From: Hyphomonadaceae bacterium
GTDB taxonomy: Bacteria > Pseudomonadota > Alphaproteobacteria > Caulobacterales > Hyphomonadaceae
Reading direction: 5' to 3'
Assembly: GCA_028285145.1 (NCBI GenBank)
Contig: JANQQC010000013.1
Coordinates: 62,001 to 126,000 of the forward strand
DNA: 64,000 bases
Below, in pieces: positions 35,506 to 45,085 of the stretch. The position numbers and the translations under genes are program-made. Position 1 is the stretch's first letter, and the number at the start of each line of letters is the position of its first letter. A model generated the notes under the pieces. The model was not told where the DNA came from. It saw only the letters and a program-made list of their open reading frames with translations, and searched no databases.

Positions 35506-36125
35506 CCGAGCGCGCGACGGGGACTGAGGGCTTCACCCTGATTGAAACGCTGATGGCGCTGTTCGTCATTAGCATTCTGACCGTGTCTGGCGCATCGATG
35601 CTGTTGACCACGCTGCAAGCCGGGCGGCAGGTTCAGGAAAGGGGCAACGTGCTGGCCGAACTGCAGGTGGCGCATGCATTTCTTCGGAATGATTTCGCCT
35701 CGGCGGTGGTGCGTGAGACGGAGCCTGAGAACAGTCTCGAATCCGCATCCATTTTCAGAGGGACCGAAGGCGGGGCAACAGGCGACCTCGTTGCATTCAC
35801 GCGCGGTGGCTGGGCGAACCCGGGCGGCTTTGAAGCGCGCAGCGATTTGCAGCGGGTCGAATACAGCTTCGAAAACGGTGCTTTGCTTCGACGGTCCTGG
35901 GCCCGACCTGACGCGGCGCGGGCAACTCCGATGGTTGAGCAGGTTATCCTTGATGATCTTGAACGCGTGGATATGCGGTATCTCGGTGGGCAGGAGTGGT
36001 CGGATGTCTGGCTGGCGGTCGGCAGTGTGCAAGATGTTGGTTTGCCAGATGCGGTGGAAGTATCGCTCGCCTTTTCCCGGGATGATCAGATTGTTGCCCG
36101 CTTCATCACTGGGGGTACCCGATGA
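35502..36125 (+). CDS. gspJ: minor pseudopilin GspJ
   Basis: The 207-residue protein carries 'TEGFTLIETLMALFVISIL' as the prepilin motif and membrane helix. The C-terminal domain has 'VAFTRGGWANPGG' and 'LQRVEYSFENGALLRRSWARPD', hallmarks of GspJ. It is part of the GspIJK tip complex. ATG at 35502 overlaps the gspI stop (ATGA) and its own stop overlaps the gspK ATG in the same way. Confidence 0.95.
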   Translation: MTERATGTEGFTLIETLMALFVISILTVSGASMLLTTLQAGRQVQERGNVLAELQVAHAFLRNDFASAVVRETEPENSLESASIFRGTEGGATGDLVAFTRGGWANPGGFEARSDLQRVEYSFENGALLRRSWARPDAARATPMVEQVILDDLERVDMRYLGGQEWSDVWLAVGSVQDVGLPDAVEVSLAFSRDDQIVARFITGGTR

Positions 36126-37105
36126 TGGAGCGACGTAGCGAACAAGGCGCGGCGCTATTGTCTGTTCTGCTGATCGTCTCAGCGATGACAGTTGCCGCAA
36201 TTGTCGCTGTTGATGCCGTCTCGCGTTCGGTGTCGCTCGCAAAGTCCGCTCAGTCGAGGAGCCAGGGATACTGGTATGCCCGATCGGCTGAGGCGATTGC
36301 GGTCACTGCTGTTGAAGAATTGGAAGCCCTGACAGCGATGAACCTGACTCCTGAGACACCACGCCTTGGTGAAATCGTTACATTCGACGCTGGCACGGCC
36401 CTCATCGAAGCGCGCCTGAGTGACGCCACGAACTGCTTCAATCTGAATGGTTTGGCCGCTTCGCTCAATGAAGATGCTGAGAGCGATCCTTCGAATTCGG
36501 TCGATGCCTATCGCCGCCTTCTGGAAAGCGTCGGCATTTTTGAGAGTGATGCTGATTTGCTGGTCGATACCCTTGCAGACTGGATCGACCGCGACCGTCA
36601 ACCAAGAACACGCGGTGCCGAGGATGGATACTATGTATCTCAGACTCCGCCTTATCGTACGTCCGGAACGATATTGGAGAACCGGCGAGAATTACGAGCG
36701 ATCATGGGTTACACCGCCGAAGTTCGCGCCATTATTGCGCCAGTCACCTGCGTCAGGCCGGAGACAGATCAATCTTCGCTTAATGTGAATATGCTCACCG
36801 AGGAGCAGGCCCCACTTCTGGTGGCGCTTTACAGCGGCGGACTCGATACTGAGGACGCCCAACGACTGCTATTTCGTCGTCCGCAAGGCGGGTGGCCAGA
36901 TATTGAGAGCTTTAAGGCAGAGCCATTGATCCAGCAGATCGCCCCAGACAATCGGAATGACACGTTGATCGATGTGCGCTCGCAGTTCGTCCGTGTTGAT
37001 GGATTTGTCAGTCATGATGGCGGCCAGCTACCGTTCGAGATACTGATTGCCGCCAAGCCTAATGAGCCGGTTCGCGTCATCTGGCGCAGATACGGAGACC
37101 CGTGA
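36122..37105 (+). CDS. gspK: minor pseudopilin GspK
   Basis: The 327-residue GspK begins with 'EQGAALLSVLLIVSAM', a prepilin motif lacking the +5 glutamate, as is usual for GspK, which caps the pseudopilus tip. The large alpha-helical domain includes 'DATNCFNLNGLA' and 'LVDTLADWIDRDRQPRTRGAEDGYY', as in family members that bind calcium here. Two adjacent in-frame ATGs (36122 and 36125) could serve as start. It overlaps gspJ and gspL. Confidence 0.95.
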   Translation: MMERRSEQGAALLSVLLIVSAMTVAAIVAVDAVSRSVSLAKSAQSRSQGYWYARSAEAIAVTAVEELEALTAMNLTPETPRLGEIVTFDAGTALIEARLSDATNCFNLNGLAASLNEDAESDPSNSVDAYRRLLESVGIFESDADLLVDTLADWIDRDRQPRTRGAEDGYYVSQTPPYRTSGTILENRRELRAIMGYTAEVRAIIAPVTCVRPETDQSSLNVNMLTEEQAPLLVALYSGGLDTEDAQRLLFRRPQGGWPDIESFKAEPLIQQIAPDNRNDTLIDVRSQFVRVDGFVSHDGGQLPFEILIAAKPNEPVRVIWRRYGDP

Positions 37106-38271
37106 TGGCGCGCCTTATCTATGGATGGCTTCCTGAGGAGCGCGACTGTGATGTTCAGGTCGCCGTCCGGGTGCAGGGCCAGTGGAACGTCATGGCTGCG
37201 TCTGACGCGTCAATCCGGGACGATGACGAGGTCATCCTGTTCGCACCAGCCACAGCGGTTGCTCGTCACGAGGTCGACCTTCCGGCGCGCGGTGAGATGG
37301 AAGCACGCCGGGCCGCGCCTTATGCCGTGGAGGAGGAGATCGCGGTCGCGGCGGAGTCCCAGCATGTGGCGCTCGGTCCGCGTATGCCGCTCGGCGAGCC
37401 ACGGATTGTTTATGTGATCGAAGAGTCCTTCATGGACCACTGGGCGGAGCTCATTGAAGAGATCGGAGCCCCCAAAGCGGTTATCGCTGCCGAGCAGGAA
37501 GTGATACCAGAAGAGCCGACCGTGATCGAACTCGGCGATCGAGCACTGGCCAATCTCGATGACCGGAAGTTCGCTGTTGATATGGCGATGGCGTCCAATC
37601 TTCTGCGCGCACTTATTCGTTCGCACGATGAGGCGATTGAAGTCGTGGGGGCCGATCTGGCCGCTGCTCTCGGCGCGACGATGGCTCGACCTGTCGAGGG
37701 CCATCCGCTCCTGCAACTGATCTCCATGGCCGAAGCGCGGCCACCGCTCGTTGACTTGCGCCAGGGCCGTTTCAAACCTCGGCGTGATTTTTCCGGCGTC
37801 GATGTGGGAGCCTGGCGCTGGCCGGCGGCTCTGGCTGCAGCCGCAGCCATGGGGTGGCTTCTGGTTAGTGTGCTTGAGACGGCTTCACTGAATTCTGCTG
37901 CAGAAGAGATGCGTGCTGAAGCTGAGCGCCGCTACGCTGTGGCCTATCCGAACGAGCCGGTGCCTCGCAATATCGTACAAGCTACCCGCCGAAATACTTC
38001 TGGTAGTGGCGCGAGCGGTGCGATCGACTTTGTTAGCGCAGCGGCCCTGCTCTATGAGGGACTTCAAGACGTGGAAGGAACCTCGCTTCGGTCGATCCGC
38101 TTCGACAGAGACGCCGGCTCCATGCGTGCAAACATCGGGTATCCCAATTATGGTGCCGATACTGAGCTGGCGCAGCGACTTGAGCAGTCCGGGCTGACCG
38201 TAACTTTGGGTGATTCCCGTCAGGATGGCTCGCAAGTCATTGGCGACGTCACCCTGGAGGTGTCGCGATGA
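37105..38271 (+). CDS. gspL: type II secretion protein GspL
   Basis: This 388-residue protein has a cytoplasmic actin-like half, which in GspL recruits the GspE ATPase. A single membrane helix near residues 243-262 ('WPAALAAAAAMGWLLVSVL') and a periplasmic ferredoxin-like domain with 'LRSIRFDRDAGSMRANIGY' follow. Sequence similarity is weak, as usual for GspL, but order and topology fit well. ATG at 37105 overlaps the gspK stop (TGATG) with GGAG upstream. Confidence 0.88.
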   Translation: MARLIYGWLPEERDCDVQVAVRVQGQWNVMAASDASIRDDDEVILFAPATAVARHEVDLPARGEMEARRAAPYAVEEEIAVAAESQHVALGPRMPLGEPRIVYVIEESFMDHWAELIEEIGAPKAVIAAEQEVIPEEPTVIELGDRALANLDDRKFAVDMAMASNLLRALIRSHDEAIEVVGADLAAALGATMARPVEGHPLLQLISMAEARPPLVDLRQGRFKPRRDFSGVDVGAWRWPAALAAAAAMGWLLVSVLETASLNSAAEEMRAEAERRYAVAYPNEPVPRNIVQATRRNTSGSGASGAIDFVSAAALLYEGLQDVEGTSLRSIRFDRDAGSMRANIGYPNYGADTELAQRLEQSGLTVTLGDSRQDGSQVIGDVTLEVSR

Positions 38272-38753
38272 TGGATTGGTGGCGCGCGCGGGAGCCTCGT
38301 GAGCAACTGCTCGTCGCGCTGGGTGGCGTAGTCTTCGTTTTGGTGATGCTGATCCAGTTTGTTGTTATTCCAGTGGTGACCGGAAAAGCCGAAGCCCGGC
38401 GGGCTTTCGATAATGAGGCGCGGGTTCTCGACGCCCTTGTCGCCGAATTGGCGGCACGCCCGGTGGCGCTCGCAGCAGGGACCAGCACCGCGCAATCGAG
38501 TCTTTCTGGCGACGCGCTGCGAACGGCTGTCACGACCCTTGCACGGGAGCGAGGACTCTCCGTGGCGCGCGTTCAGTCTGGTGCGGACGGACGCATATCG
38601 ATTGCGATGGACAGTGCCGATCCGAAAGCAGTGTTTGGCTGGATATCTGAGTGTCGCGCCCAGTACGGCGTAGTGGTTTCACGGGCGACCTTGTCTCAAT
38701 CGCGGGATGGCACCGTTCGCGCGTCTGTCGAAGTGCAGGGCAGTGGATCATGA
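38268..38753 (+). CDS. gspM: type II secretion protein GspM
   Basis: The 161-residue protein has a short cytoplasmic 'DWWRAREPREQLL' start, a membrane helix at about residues 16-36 and a periplasmic ferredoxin-like domain. This is the usual GspM layout; GspM pairs with GspL in the inner membrane platform. A GGAGG ribosome site lies within the end of gspL. Two adjacent ATGs (38268 and 38271) are possible. Its stop overlaps gspN by four bases. Confidence 0.9.
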   Translation: MMDWWRAREPREQLLVALGGVVFVLVMLIQFVVIPVVTGKAEARRAFDNEARVLDALVAELAARPVALAAGTSTAQSSLSGDALRTAVTTLARERGLSVARVQSGADGRISIAMDSADPKAVFGWISECRAQYGVVVSRATLSQSRDGTVRASVEVQGSGS

Positions 38754-39505
38754 CTGGACGGGTTCTTCTGATCGTTCTGTTTCTGGCGGCTGCGATTTTG
38801 GCAGGGCTGTCTCAGTTGCCGTTGTCATATGTCTTAAAGCAGTCAGGTGCTTCGAGCTCAGGACTCAGCTGGGCTCGCGCCGAGGGTACCATCTGGAAAG
38901 GGCGGATCACGGGGCTGGCCTATGGCGCTCAACCGATTGGTGCGGCGCATCTGCGCCTTAGGCCAGCATCCTTACTGGGTGGACACGTCTCCTATGATGT
39001 TCAATGGGCAGGTCCGCCCGGGCGAGGATCTGGGACGCTGAGTGCCGGGCGAAATGAGGATTATGCGATTGCGGATCTGAGACTCGAGGCCAGCATCTCG
39101 GCGCTGAATGGAGCGGCGGACTGGGTTCGCGCCAATGGCGGTGAGCTGCGGATTCGCGCGGACAAGATCAGGTTTTCCGGTGGGCGCTGCATGGAAGCTG
39201 TTGGGACCGTGTCGACGGATGTGCTGACGCGCGCGGCGATGGCATGGGGCCAGACATGGCCCGATGTTTCAGGTGAGTTGAGCTGTGACGCCGGGATGCT
39301 TCTGGTGCCGCTGGAAGGCGAGAGAAACGGGGCGGAACGCGTTCAGGCCGTTGCCCGGATCGGGATCGTTGAGGCCTCCAGCGTGGAGGCGAGCGTCGTG
39401 AACGCGGACCCTCAATTGGAAAATGCATTGGCACTGATGGGGTTTGTGTACGAGAACGACGCTTACATTTTTCGTCAGTCGGCGGCGATATCAGGAGCGG
39501 GATAA
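38750..39505 (+). CDS. gspN: type II secretion protein GspN
   Basis: This 251-residue protein has an N-terminal membrane anchor (about residues 4-22). The GspN domain follows: 'GLSWARAEGTIWKGRITGLAYG', 'GAAHLRLRPASLLGGHVSYDVQW' and 'LSALNGAADWVR'-like 'ISALNGAADWVRANGGELRI'. GspN is an optional component of unclear role. ATG at 38750 overlaps the gspM stop, and its TAA overlaps the next ATG (TAATG), which ties the following small lipoprotein gene to the operon. Confidence 0.9.
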   Translation: MTGRVLLIVLFLAAAILAGLSQLPLSYVLKQSGASSSGLSWARAEGTIWKGRITGLAYGAQPIGAAHLRLRPASLLGGHVSYDVQWAGPPGRGSGTLSAGRNEDYAIADLRLEASISALNGAADWVRANGGELRIRADKIRFSGGRCMEAVGTVSTDVLTRAAMAWGQTWPDVSGELSCDAGMLLVPLEGERNGAERVQAVARIGIVEASSVEASVVNADPQLENALALMGFVYENDAYIFRQSAAISGAG

Positions 39506-39987
39506 TGATTAAGACACATGCGCTGGCACTGGCCGGCTTCTTTCTTCTTGGAGCTTGTGTCTCGTCTCCCGCTACCGAGCCGGGCACTGCGCCAGCCCGC
39601 AATGTGACCGAGGCGGTTCCGACAGACGGCCTCCCACCGCAGACTCTGAATGCAGGTGAATGCGGCCTTTTCCTCTGGAGCCGTACACCGCCATCACGAT
39701 TTATCTTTTTTACCAAGGCTGACAGCGGAGCGGCCACTATGCTGAATGGCGATGAAGTGCGCGAGCTTCGTTTGACCCGGCAGGCTGGCGAGATTTTTGG
39801 TCAGTTCACGACAGAGCAGGACTTCGCGTTTGCCAGAGACGGATCGAACGTAAACCTGACGGTGACCCCAGGCGATGTGCTTGAAAACGGCCAGCGGATA
39901 TCCGAGGGCCGGATCGTTGTGAGGGATGCCGAAGGCTGGGAGACCATACTTCCGGTTCTGGGAGTGCGCGCGTGTCAGGCTTCCTAG
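39505..39987 (+). CDS. small lipoprotein encoded at the end of the gsp operon
   Basis: This 160-residue protein has a textbook lipobox 'LLGAC' (C18) and a proline/threonine-rich linker. A compact beta-rich domain follows, with 'CGLFLWSRTPPSRFIFFTKADSG' and a terminal 'VRAC', whose two cysteines may pair. I do not recognise the family. Its ATG overlaps the gspN stop, so it is translated with the secretion genes. It may be a pilotin-like or other accessory lipoprotein, which is inference from position. Its 3' end overlaps the GTG start of the dehydratase gene by 16 bases. Confidence 0.75.
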   Translation: MIKTHALALAGFFLLGACVSSPATEPGTAPARNVTEAVPTDGLPPQTLNAGECGLFLWSRTPPSRFIFFTKADSGAATMLNGDEVRELRLTRQAGEIFGQFTTEQDFAFARDGSNVNLTVTPGDVLENGQRISEGRIVVRDAEGWETILPVLGVRACQAS

Positions 39988-40964
39988 GGCGTCTGCCAAC
40001 CGCCGCCGATGTCGAAGATGCTGCACGCCGTCTGCAGGAAGCCGGGATTGTGCGCGAAACCCCCGTCTTAACTACCGAAGCGCTCGATGAGATTGCCGGA
40101 GCGGAAGTTCATGTGAAGGCCGAATGCCTTCAGACGACCGGCAGTTTCAAGATCCGTGGAGCCTACAACAAGCTCAGTCAAATCCCAGAAGACAGACGGC
40201 CAAACGGCGTCGTCGCCTTTTCATCTGGCAATCATGCGCAGGGCGTTGCGCGGGCGGCGCGACTGCTTGGCATGCCGGCGCTGATCATCATGCCGTCGGA
40301 CGCCCCCGCCGTGAAAATCGAAGGCGTGAAACGCGATGGCGCTGAGATCCTGCTCTATGATCGCCACAACGAAAACCGCGAAGCCATTGCGGCTGAAAAA
40401 GCGCAAGCACGCGGGGCGGTGATCGTCCCCAGTTTTGACGACGCCGACATCGTCACCGGTCAGGGAACGGCCGGTCTCGAACTCGCCAAGCAAGTGCCAG
40501 CGCTTGATCACGTGATTTGTTGCGCCGGGGGTGGCGGCCTGATCACCGGCTCGGCGCTGGCCCTTAAAGCTGCAAGCGATCGGACTCAGGTGTGGACGGC
40601 AGAGCCGGCAGGCCATGACGATTGGGCGCGCTCGCTTGCGAGCGGCGAGATTGTATCCAATGAGCCGGGCACACGATCAATCTGCGATGCCATTCTGACG
40701 CCTCAGCCGGGAGAGGTGACCTGGGCCCTTGGCAAGACCCTTCTGGCCGGCGGGCAGGTTGTTACCGATGATGAGGTGCGCGCGGCGGTCCGCTTTGCCT
40801 TTCGTCACCTGAAGATCGTACTGGAGCCAGGCGGTGCTGCGGCTCTTGCTGTCGCTGTGCGTGGTTTGCCCTCAGAAATGAAAGGACAACGCGTTGGCGT
40901 TATCGCAACCGGCGGCAATGTTGATGCCGATCAATTTGCTGAAATAATCTCAACTGCAAGCTAA
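39972..40964 (+). CDS. threonine/serine dehydratase (PLP-dependent)
   Basis: This 330-residue fold-type II PLP enzyme has the Schiff-base lysine K60 in 'TTGSFKIRGAYNK', the phosphate-binding 'SSGNHAQG' and the glycine loop 'CAGGGGLITG'. It lacks a C-terminal ACT regulatory domain, so it resembles the short catabolic threonine dehydratase or a serine racemase more than biosynthetic IlvA. It would make 2-oxobutyrate and ammonia from threonine. The GTG start at 39972 sits within the preceding lipoprotein gene. Its TAA interlocks with the convergent slt stop (CTAA). Confidence 0.88.
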   Translation: MSGFLGRLPTAADVEDAARRLQEAGIVRETPVLTTEALDEIAGAEVHVKAECLQTTGSFKIRGAYNKLSQIPEDRRPNGVVAFSSGNHAQGVARAARLLGMPALIIMPSDAPAVKIEGVKRDGAEILLYDRHNENREAIAAEKAQARGAVIVPSFDDADIVTGQGTAGLELAKQVPALDHVICCAGGGGLITGSALALKAASDRTQVWTAEPAGHDDWARSLASGEIVSNEPGTRSICDAILTPQPGEVTWALGKTLLAGGQVVTDDEVRAAVRFAFRHLKIVLEPGGAAALAVAVRGLPSEMKGQRVGVIATGGNVDADQFAEIISTAS

Positions 40965-42979
40965 CGGAAGCGTCCGCGCTCAATGTCTTCTGCTGTCTGA
41001 ACCTCGGCGGGCTCACCGGTCAGGCGATGGCGATAGACCTGCGTGTTCTCGATCACGCGCTGTACGTAATTTCGCGTCTCCGAGAACGGAATCAGCTCAA
41101 TCCAATCGAGGAATTCAACATTGCCGGCACGTGGGTCGCCATAGTCCGATAACCAGCGCGTGGCGCGCGTCGGCCCGGCATTATAGGCCGCCGCGGTCAT
41201 GATGTAGGAGCCGTTGTAGCGGTCGAGCAAGGAGTCCAGATGCGCGCCGCCCAGCGTCATATTGTAGGCGGGATCGTCCGTCAGCCATGAGGTGCGGTAG
41301 GGCAGGCCGCTGATGCGCGCTTGACGACGCGCCGTAGCCGGAATGAACTGCATCAGGCCGCGAGCATTCGCGTGAGAGATCGCGCTAGGGTTCATTTCAC
41401 TTTCCTGCCGAGACAGGGCCAGCATCAGCGGACGTTCCACGCGAGGTTCACGTAGCAGGTCGTAGTCGACAAGCGGGAAGGCTGCGTCTGGGGCCACCAC
41501 GCCCTTTGCAAGGCCAGCCTTCGCGCCACGTACGCCGACATCCCGGTAGTGGTACTCGTCGGCGATTTCGGAGAGCAGAAGGTAATCCTGAGGCGTCTCC
41601 AGCAGGTCGTCGATATGGTAGGAAAACCTGCGGAAATTGGACTCGTCTCCTGCTTCACCAAGCAGGCGTAGCGCTTTCACGATCGGGCGGGCGTTGAAAG
41701 CCAGCCGGTCATCATCGGTCGGATCGCTGGCGGGTGCGAGCGCGATTTCTCTGCCGCCAAGTTCCTGCGCCGCGAGCTGTCCATAGAATGTGTAGTCGAA
41801 GACCGCCGCCATTGTGTAAGCCGCCTCGGCCGCCTCGGTTTCGCCAATGGCGGTAAGCGCCCGGCCAGACCAGTAGTCCGCGCGTGCCTTGCTGATCGGG
41901 CTGGAGACGCCATTGCCTAGTGTCTCGAAGTGTTCGGCAGCGCGGGCCGGGTCTTTCAGAAATCGCAGTGAGATCCATCCGGCGGCCCATTCTGCTTCGG
42001 CAAAGCGGACACCTTGAGTCAGGCCATGGTCGACTGCAAGCGCGTAGGCTGTCCGGTAATCTGCCTCCTTGAGCCTGTTGCGCATTGCAATGTTGCGCTC
42101 GGCCCAGAGGCGCTCGCGGCCTGCCATCGGTACTTCGGCACCGTTGATCCCCGTCAGAAGCGATGTGGCCCCATCCTGATTGCCGCGTTTGCGACGCCAT
42201 CGCGCGCGTTCGTACTGGAGCCCCGGATGATCCTGCAGGGAGGTCGGCACCGCGTCGATCAAGCCATCGACTCCGCGTCGGCTGGCAGCAAGGGCGATCC
42301 GCGCATCGACGAGCCGTCGCCAGTCATTGGTCAGATACGACTTCATGCGGTTGGCTTCGCTGCGCTGATTGGTCCAGAGCAGGAAGTCCGTACGCGCGCG
42401 GTGATCGTCCTGAGTGAGTACGCCGCCAAACTCGGCAATCAGTTCGCTTTTGAAATCTGAGGGGAGGCTGTTTGAACGCCACGCATCCCGCGCCATGGCA
42501 TTCGCGTCGTCGATCTGACCAAGGCGTTTGTAGGCGCGTGCCAGTTCCAGCTTGCCTGGGCCTGTCAGTGGACCGTTCTCAGTCAGCCAGTTGATCTTGT
42601 CACCGGCACCCAACGCGCTGAGATTGATGATTGCCTCGGCCCGGATGCGCATTGTTGTCAGCATCGGCCAGCCGTCGAGTTCTTCAATGGCACCGGACAC
42701 TTCATCGAAACCCATGCCGGGCGGACCAGCGGTCGCTCGGCGCCAGAGGATCAAATCCGCCACTGTTTCGTCGCGGGCGCTGCGCTGCAGGCTCGCTACG
42801 GTTGACCAGCGACCGGCATCGGCAGCCCGAAATGCGTCCCGCAGGACTTCCGCATCATACGTCGAAACCAATTCCGAAGCATGAATCTTGTCAGGTTTCA
42901 GGCTTGGTGGACTTGGCAATGCGACCGCAGGTGCGGCGGCGAGGGCTGCGGTCAGGACATAAAGGCAAATACGCATCAT
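40961..42979 (-). CDS. slt: soluble lytic murein transglycosylase
   Basis: The 672-residue periplasmic enzyme has a signal peptide (to about residue 20). A long helical superhelix domain rich in short repeats follows, and the C-terminal SLT catalytic domain has the catalytic glutamate E526 in 'SRQESEMNPSAISHANARGLMQFIPATA', then 'YNMTLGGAHLDSLLDRYNGSYIMTAAAYNAGP'. It cleaves peptidoglycan glycan strands, leaving 1,6-anhydro ends. It is divergent from dapA with about 100 bases between starts. Dense RW/RR pairs in the superhelix fit Slt70-like proteins. Confidence 0.93.
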   Translation of the reverse strand: MMRICLYVLTAALAAAPAVALPSPPSLKPDKIHASELVSTYDAEVLRDAFRAADAGRWSTVASLQRSARDETVADLILWRRATAGPPGMGFDEVSGAIEELDGWPMLTTMRIRAEAIINLSALGAGDKINWLTENGPLTGPGKLELARAYKRLGQIDDANAMARDAWRSNSLPSDFKSELIAEFGGVLTQDDHRARTDFLLWTNQRSEANRMKSYLTNDWRRLVDARIALAASRRGVDGLIDAVPTSLQDHPGLQYERARWRRKRGNQDGATSLLTGINGAEVPMAGRERLWAERNIAMRNRLKEADYRTAYALAVDHGLTQGVRFAEAEWAAGWISLRFLKDPARAAEHFETLGNGVSSPISKARADYWSGRALTAIGETEAAEAAYTMAAVFDYTFYGQLAAQELGGREIALAPASDPTDDDRLAFNARPIVKALRLLGEAGDESNFRRFSYHIDDLLETPQDYLLLSEIADEYHYRDVGVRGAKAGLAKGVVAPDAAFPLVDYDLLREPRVERPLMLALSRQESEMNPSAISHANARGLMQFIPATARRQARISGLPYRTSWLTDDPAYNMTLGGAHLDSLLDRYNGSYIMTAAAYNAGPTRATRWLSDYGDPRAGNVEFLDWIELIPFSETRNYVQRVIENTQVYRHRLTGEPAEVQTAEDIERGRFR

Positions 42980-43079
42980 TGTTTAAGGTCACCGAAAAGA
43001 CAGGACTTCGCCACGTGCAACGCAAGCGAAGCTGGGATAGTCACTGTCGTTTGAACTTCAGAATCAGGGCGAGAATACG

Positions 43080-43961
43080 ATGTTCCAAGGCTCCATCCCA
43101 GCATTGGTCACCCCTTTCAAGAATGGTGCCGTGGACTTCGATGCCTTCGACGCGTTGGTGGAACGCCAGATTGCAGGCGGCTCCTCAGCGCTTGTTCCTG
43201 TAGGAACCACGGGCGAAACATCCACTCTTTCGCAGGATGAGCACAAAGCTGTCGTGGAACGCTGCGTTTCGGTGGCTGCGGGGCGCGTGCCGGTGATCGC
43301 CGGGGCTGGCGCAAATGCAACGGCAGAGGCCGTTGAACTGGTCCGTCATGCCAAAACAGTGGGTGCCGACGCCGCTTTGGTGGTTTGCCCCTACTATAAC
43401 CGCCCGGATCAGCGCGGTATGGAGGCCCATTTCCGGGCGATTAATGACGCCGTCCAGATGCCCGTTTTTCTCTACAACGTGCCGGGACGGACCATCGTAG
43501 ACTTGGCTCCTGACACCGTCGGACGGCTCGCGCAGCTTCCCAACGTCATCGGGATTAAGGATGCGACCGCTGATCTCTCCCGGGTGGCAGCTCACAAAAA
43601 GCTTGCTGGTGAGGGTGCTCAGTTCATTCAATTGTCCGGAGAGGACGGGACAGCGCTGGGACATCGGGCTCATGGCGGAACGGGATGCATCTCCGTCACA
43701 GCGAACGTGGCGCCCGAAGCCTGTGCGGCGATGCATGCAGCGGTGGATGATGGAGACTGGAACACGGCGCGCGAGATCGATGCGGCTCTGAATGACCTTC
43801 ACGCCGCCTTGTTCGCGAGCCCGAGCCCTGGGCCTGCAAAGTATGCGCTGTCGCGTCTTGGCTTGTGCACGGAAGATGTTCGTCTGCCGATCCTGCCGCC
43901 GGACGACGCCGTGAAGGCGCAGATCGACGCCGCTATGGAACGCGCAGGCGTCAGCGCTTAA
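43080..43961 (+). CDS. dapA: 4-hydroxy-tetrahydrodipicolinate synthase
   Basis: DapA condenses pyruvate with aspartate semialdehyde in lysine and peptidoglycan precursor synthesis. The 293-residue TIM barrel has the pyruvate-binding lysine K160 in 'VIGIKDAT', the 'GTTGETSTL' phosphate-loop motif and 'CPYYNRP' and 'FLYNVPGRT' with the catalytic tyrosines. It directly precedes smpB (9 bases), as in many Alphaproteobacteria. Start ATG at 43080. Confidence 0.95.
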   Translation: MFQGSIPALVTPFKNGAVDFDAFDALVERQIAGGSSALVPVGTTGETSTLSQDEHKAVVERCVSVAAGRVPVIAGAGANATAEAVELVRHAKTVGADAALVVCPYYNRPDQRGMEAHFRAINDAVQMPVFLYNVPGRTIVDLAPDTVGRLAQLPNVIGIKDATADLSRVAAHKKLAGEGAQFIQLSGEDGTALGHRAHGGTGCISVTANVAPEACAAMHAAVDDGDWNTAREIDAALNDLHAALFASPSPGPAKYALSRLGLCTEDVRLPILPPDDAVKAQIDAAMERAGVSA

Positions 43962-43970
43962 GTATCCGGC

Positions 43971-44441
43971 ATGGCTCAAACCAAAGGCAGATCTGACGGC
44001 CTCGTCGCCGAAAATCGCGCAGCGCGCCGTAACTATGCTGTGGAGGACACGCTCGAGGCGGGTCTCGTGCTTCAGGGGTCGGAGGTCAAATCGCTGCGTC
44101 AGGGGCGGGCGAACATCGCCGAATCTTATGCCAGCGTGGAAGAGGGTGAGCTGTGGCTGATCAACAGCGATATCCCGATCTACACAGCGGCTAACCGTTT
44201 CAATCACGAACCGAAGCGCAAGCGGAAGCTTCTTGTAAAGGAACGTGAGCGCATGCGCCTTGCGCAGGCGGTCGAGCGTCAGGGTCGAACGATTGTGCCG
44301 CTCAAGCTTTATTTCAACGAGCGCGGGATTGCGAAGCTTCTGATTGGCATTGCGACGGGCCGGAAAAGTCACGACAAGCGAGAGGTCGAAGCCAAACGCG
44401 ACTGGCAACGCCAGAAGGCGCGCATCCTCAAGGACAGTTAG
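43971..44441 (+). CDS. smpB: SsrA-binding protein SmpB
   Basis: SmpB carries tmRNA into stalled ribosomes for trans-translation. The 156-residue protein has the OB-fold core '[42 protein letters not shown]', '[16 protein letters not shown]' and the basic C-terminal tail '[22 protein letters not shown]'. The ssrA RNA itself is not seen here. Its TAG stop is interlocked with the TAA stop of the convergent glycosylase gene (TTAG). Confidence 0.95.
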   Translation: MAQTKGRSDGLVAENRAARRNYAVEDTLEAGLVLQGSEVKSLRQGRANIAESYASVEEGELWLINSDIPIYTAANRFNHEPKRKRKLLVKERERMRLAQAVERQGRTIVPLKLYFNERGIAKLLIGIATGRKSHDKREVEAKRDWQRQKARILKDS

Positions 44442-45085
44442 CCGAGCACCGATACCGCTTCACGGAAGACATCCTCGAACATGGATGGCGTTAGGCGGCG
44501 GGTATTCGTGTTGTAACGCGAGCAATGATAGCTCGAAATCACGGAAAGCAGCCGACCGTCATGCTCAATATCGTATCTGGCAGCATGGCCGAACGGATGG
44601 TCTTTCAATTTCAGTCCCAATGCGCGGATCGTTGAGTCGTGAGAGATCTTCCCCAGTGTGATCATGGCGCGTAGCCGTGGCAGGGCATCGATACGCGACA
44701 GGAGAAACGGCCGGCATTGGTTGATTTCAGCACCGACGGGCTTGTTCTGTGGCGGCACGCAGCGAACAGCGTTGGTGATCATGCAGCGCCGCAACTTTAA
44801 ACCGTCATCCGGGCTCTGTGCGTAGGCACCGTCCGAGAGGCCGAACTTGTCAATCGTGGCATAGAGCAGGTCCCCGGCCCAATCGCCGGTGAACGGGCGA
44901 CCGGTCCGGTTCGCTCCGGTCACGCCGGGGGCCAGGCCGACTATGAGCAGCTCAGCATCGTCTTCGCCGAAGGATGGCACTGCGCCGTTAAACCAGTCCG
45001 GTTCTTTGGCCGCCACCGAGGCGCGGTACTCGACAAGCCGGGGGCAAAGTGAGCAGTCTTTCGGAGCTTCAGGCGGCGTGGTCAT
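44438..45085 (-). CDS. uracil-DNA glycosylase, family 5 (UdgB)-like
   Basis: This 215-residue protein has the iron-sulfur cysteine pair 'CSLCPRL' near the start, the motif '[21 protein letters not shown]' diagnostic of family 5 glycosylases, and a second motif '[17 protein letters not shown]' near the C-terminus. It excises uracil and other deaminated bases from DNA. In motif 2 a tyrosine stands before the histidine, and HC replaces the common HPS. It is divergent from rpoZ and convergent with smpB. Confidence 0.88.
   Translation of the reverse strand: MTTPPEAPKDCSLCPRLVEYRASVAAKEPDWFNGAVPSFGEDDAELLIVGLAPGVTGANRTGRPFTGDWAGDLLYATIDKFGLSDGAYAQSPDDGLKLRRCMITNAVRCVPPQNKPVGAEINQCRPFLLSRIDALPRLRAMITLGKISHDSTIRALGLKLKDHPFGHAARYDIEHDGRLLSVISSYHCSRYNTNTRRLTPSMFEDVFREAVSVLG

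Noticed and set aside
43961..44441. tmRNA (ssrA) gene near smpB
   Set aside because: The spaces beside smpB are 9 bases and a four-base overlap; no tRNA-like ends or tag frame are seen.
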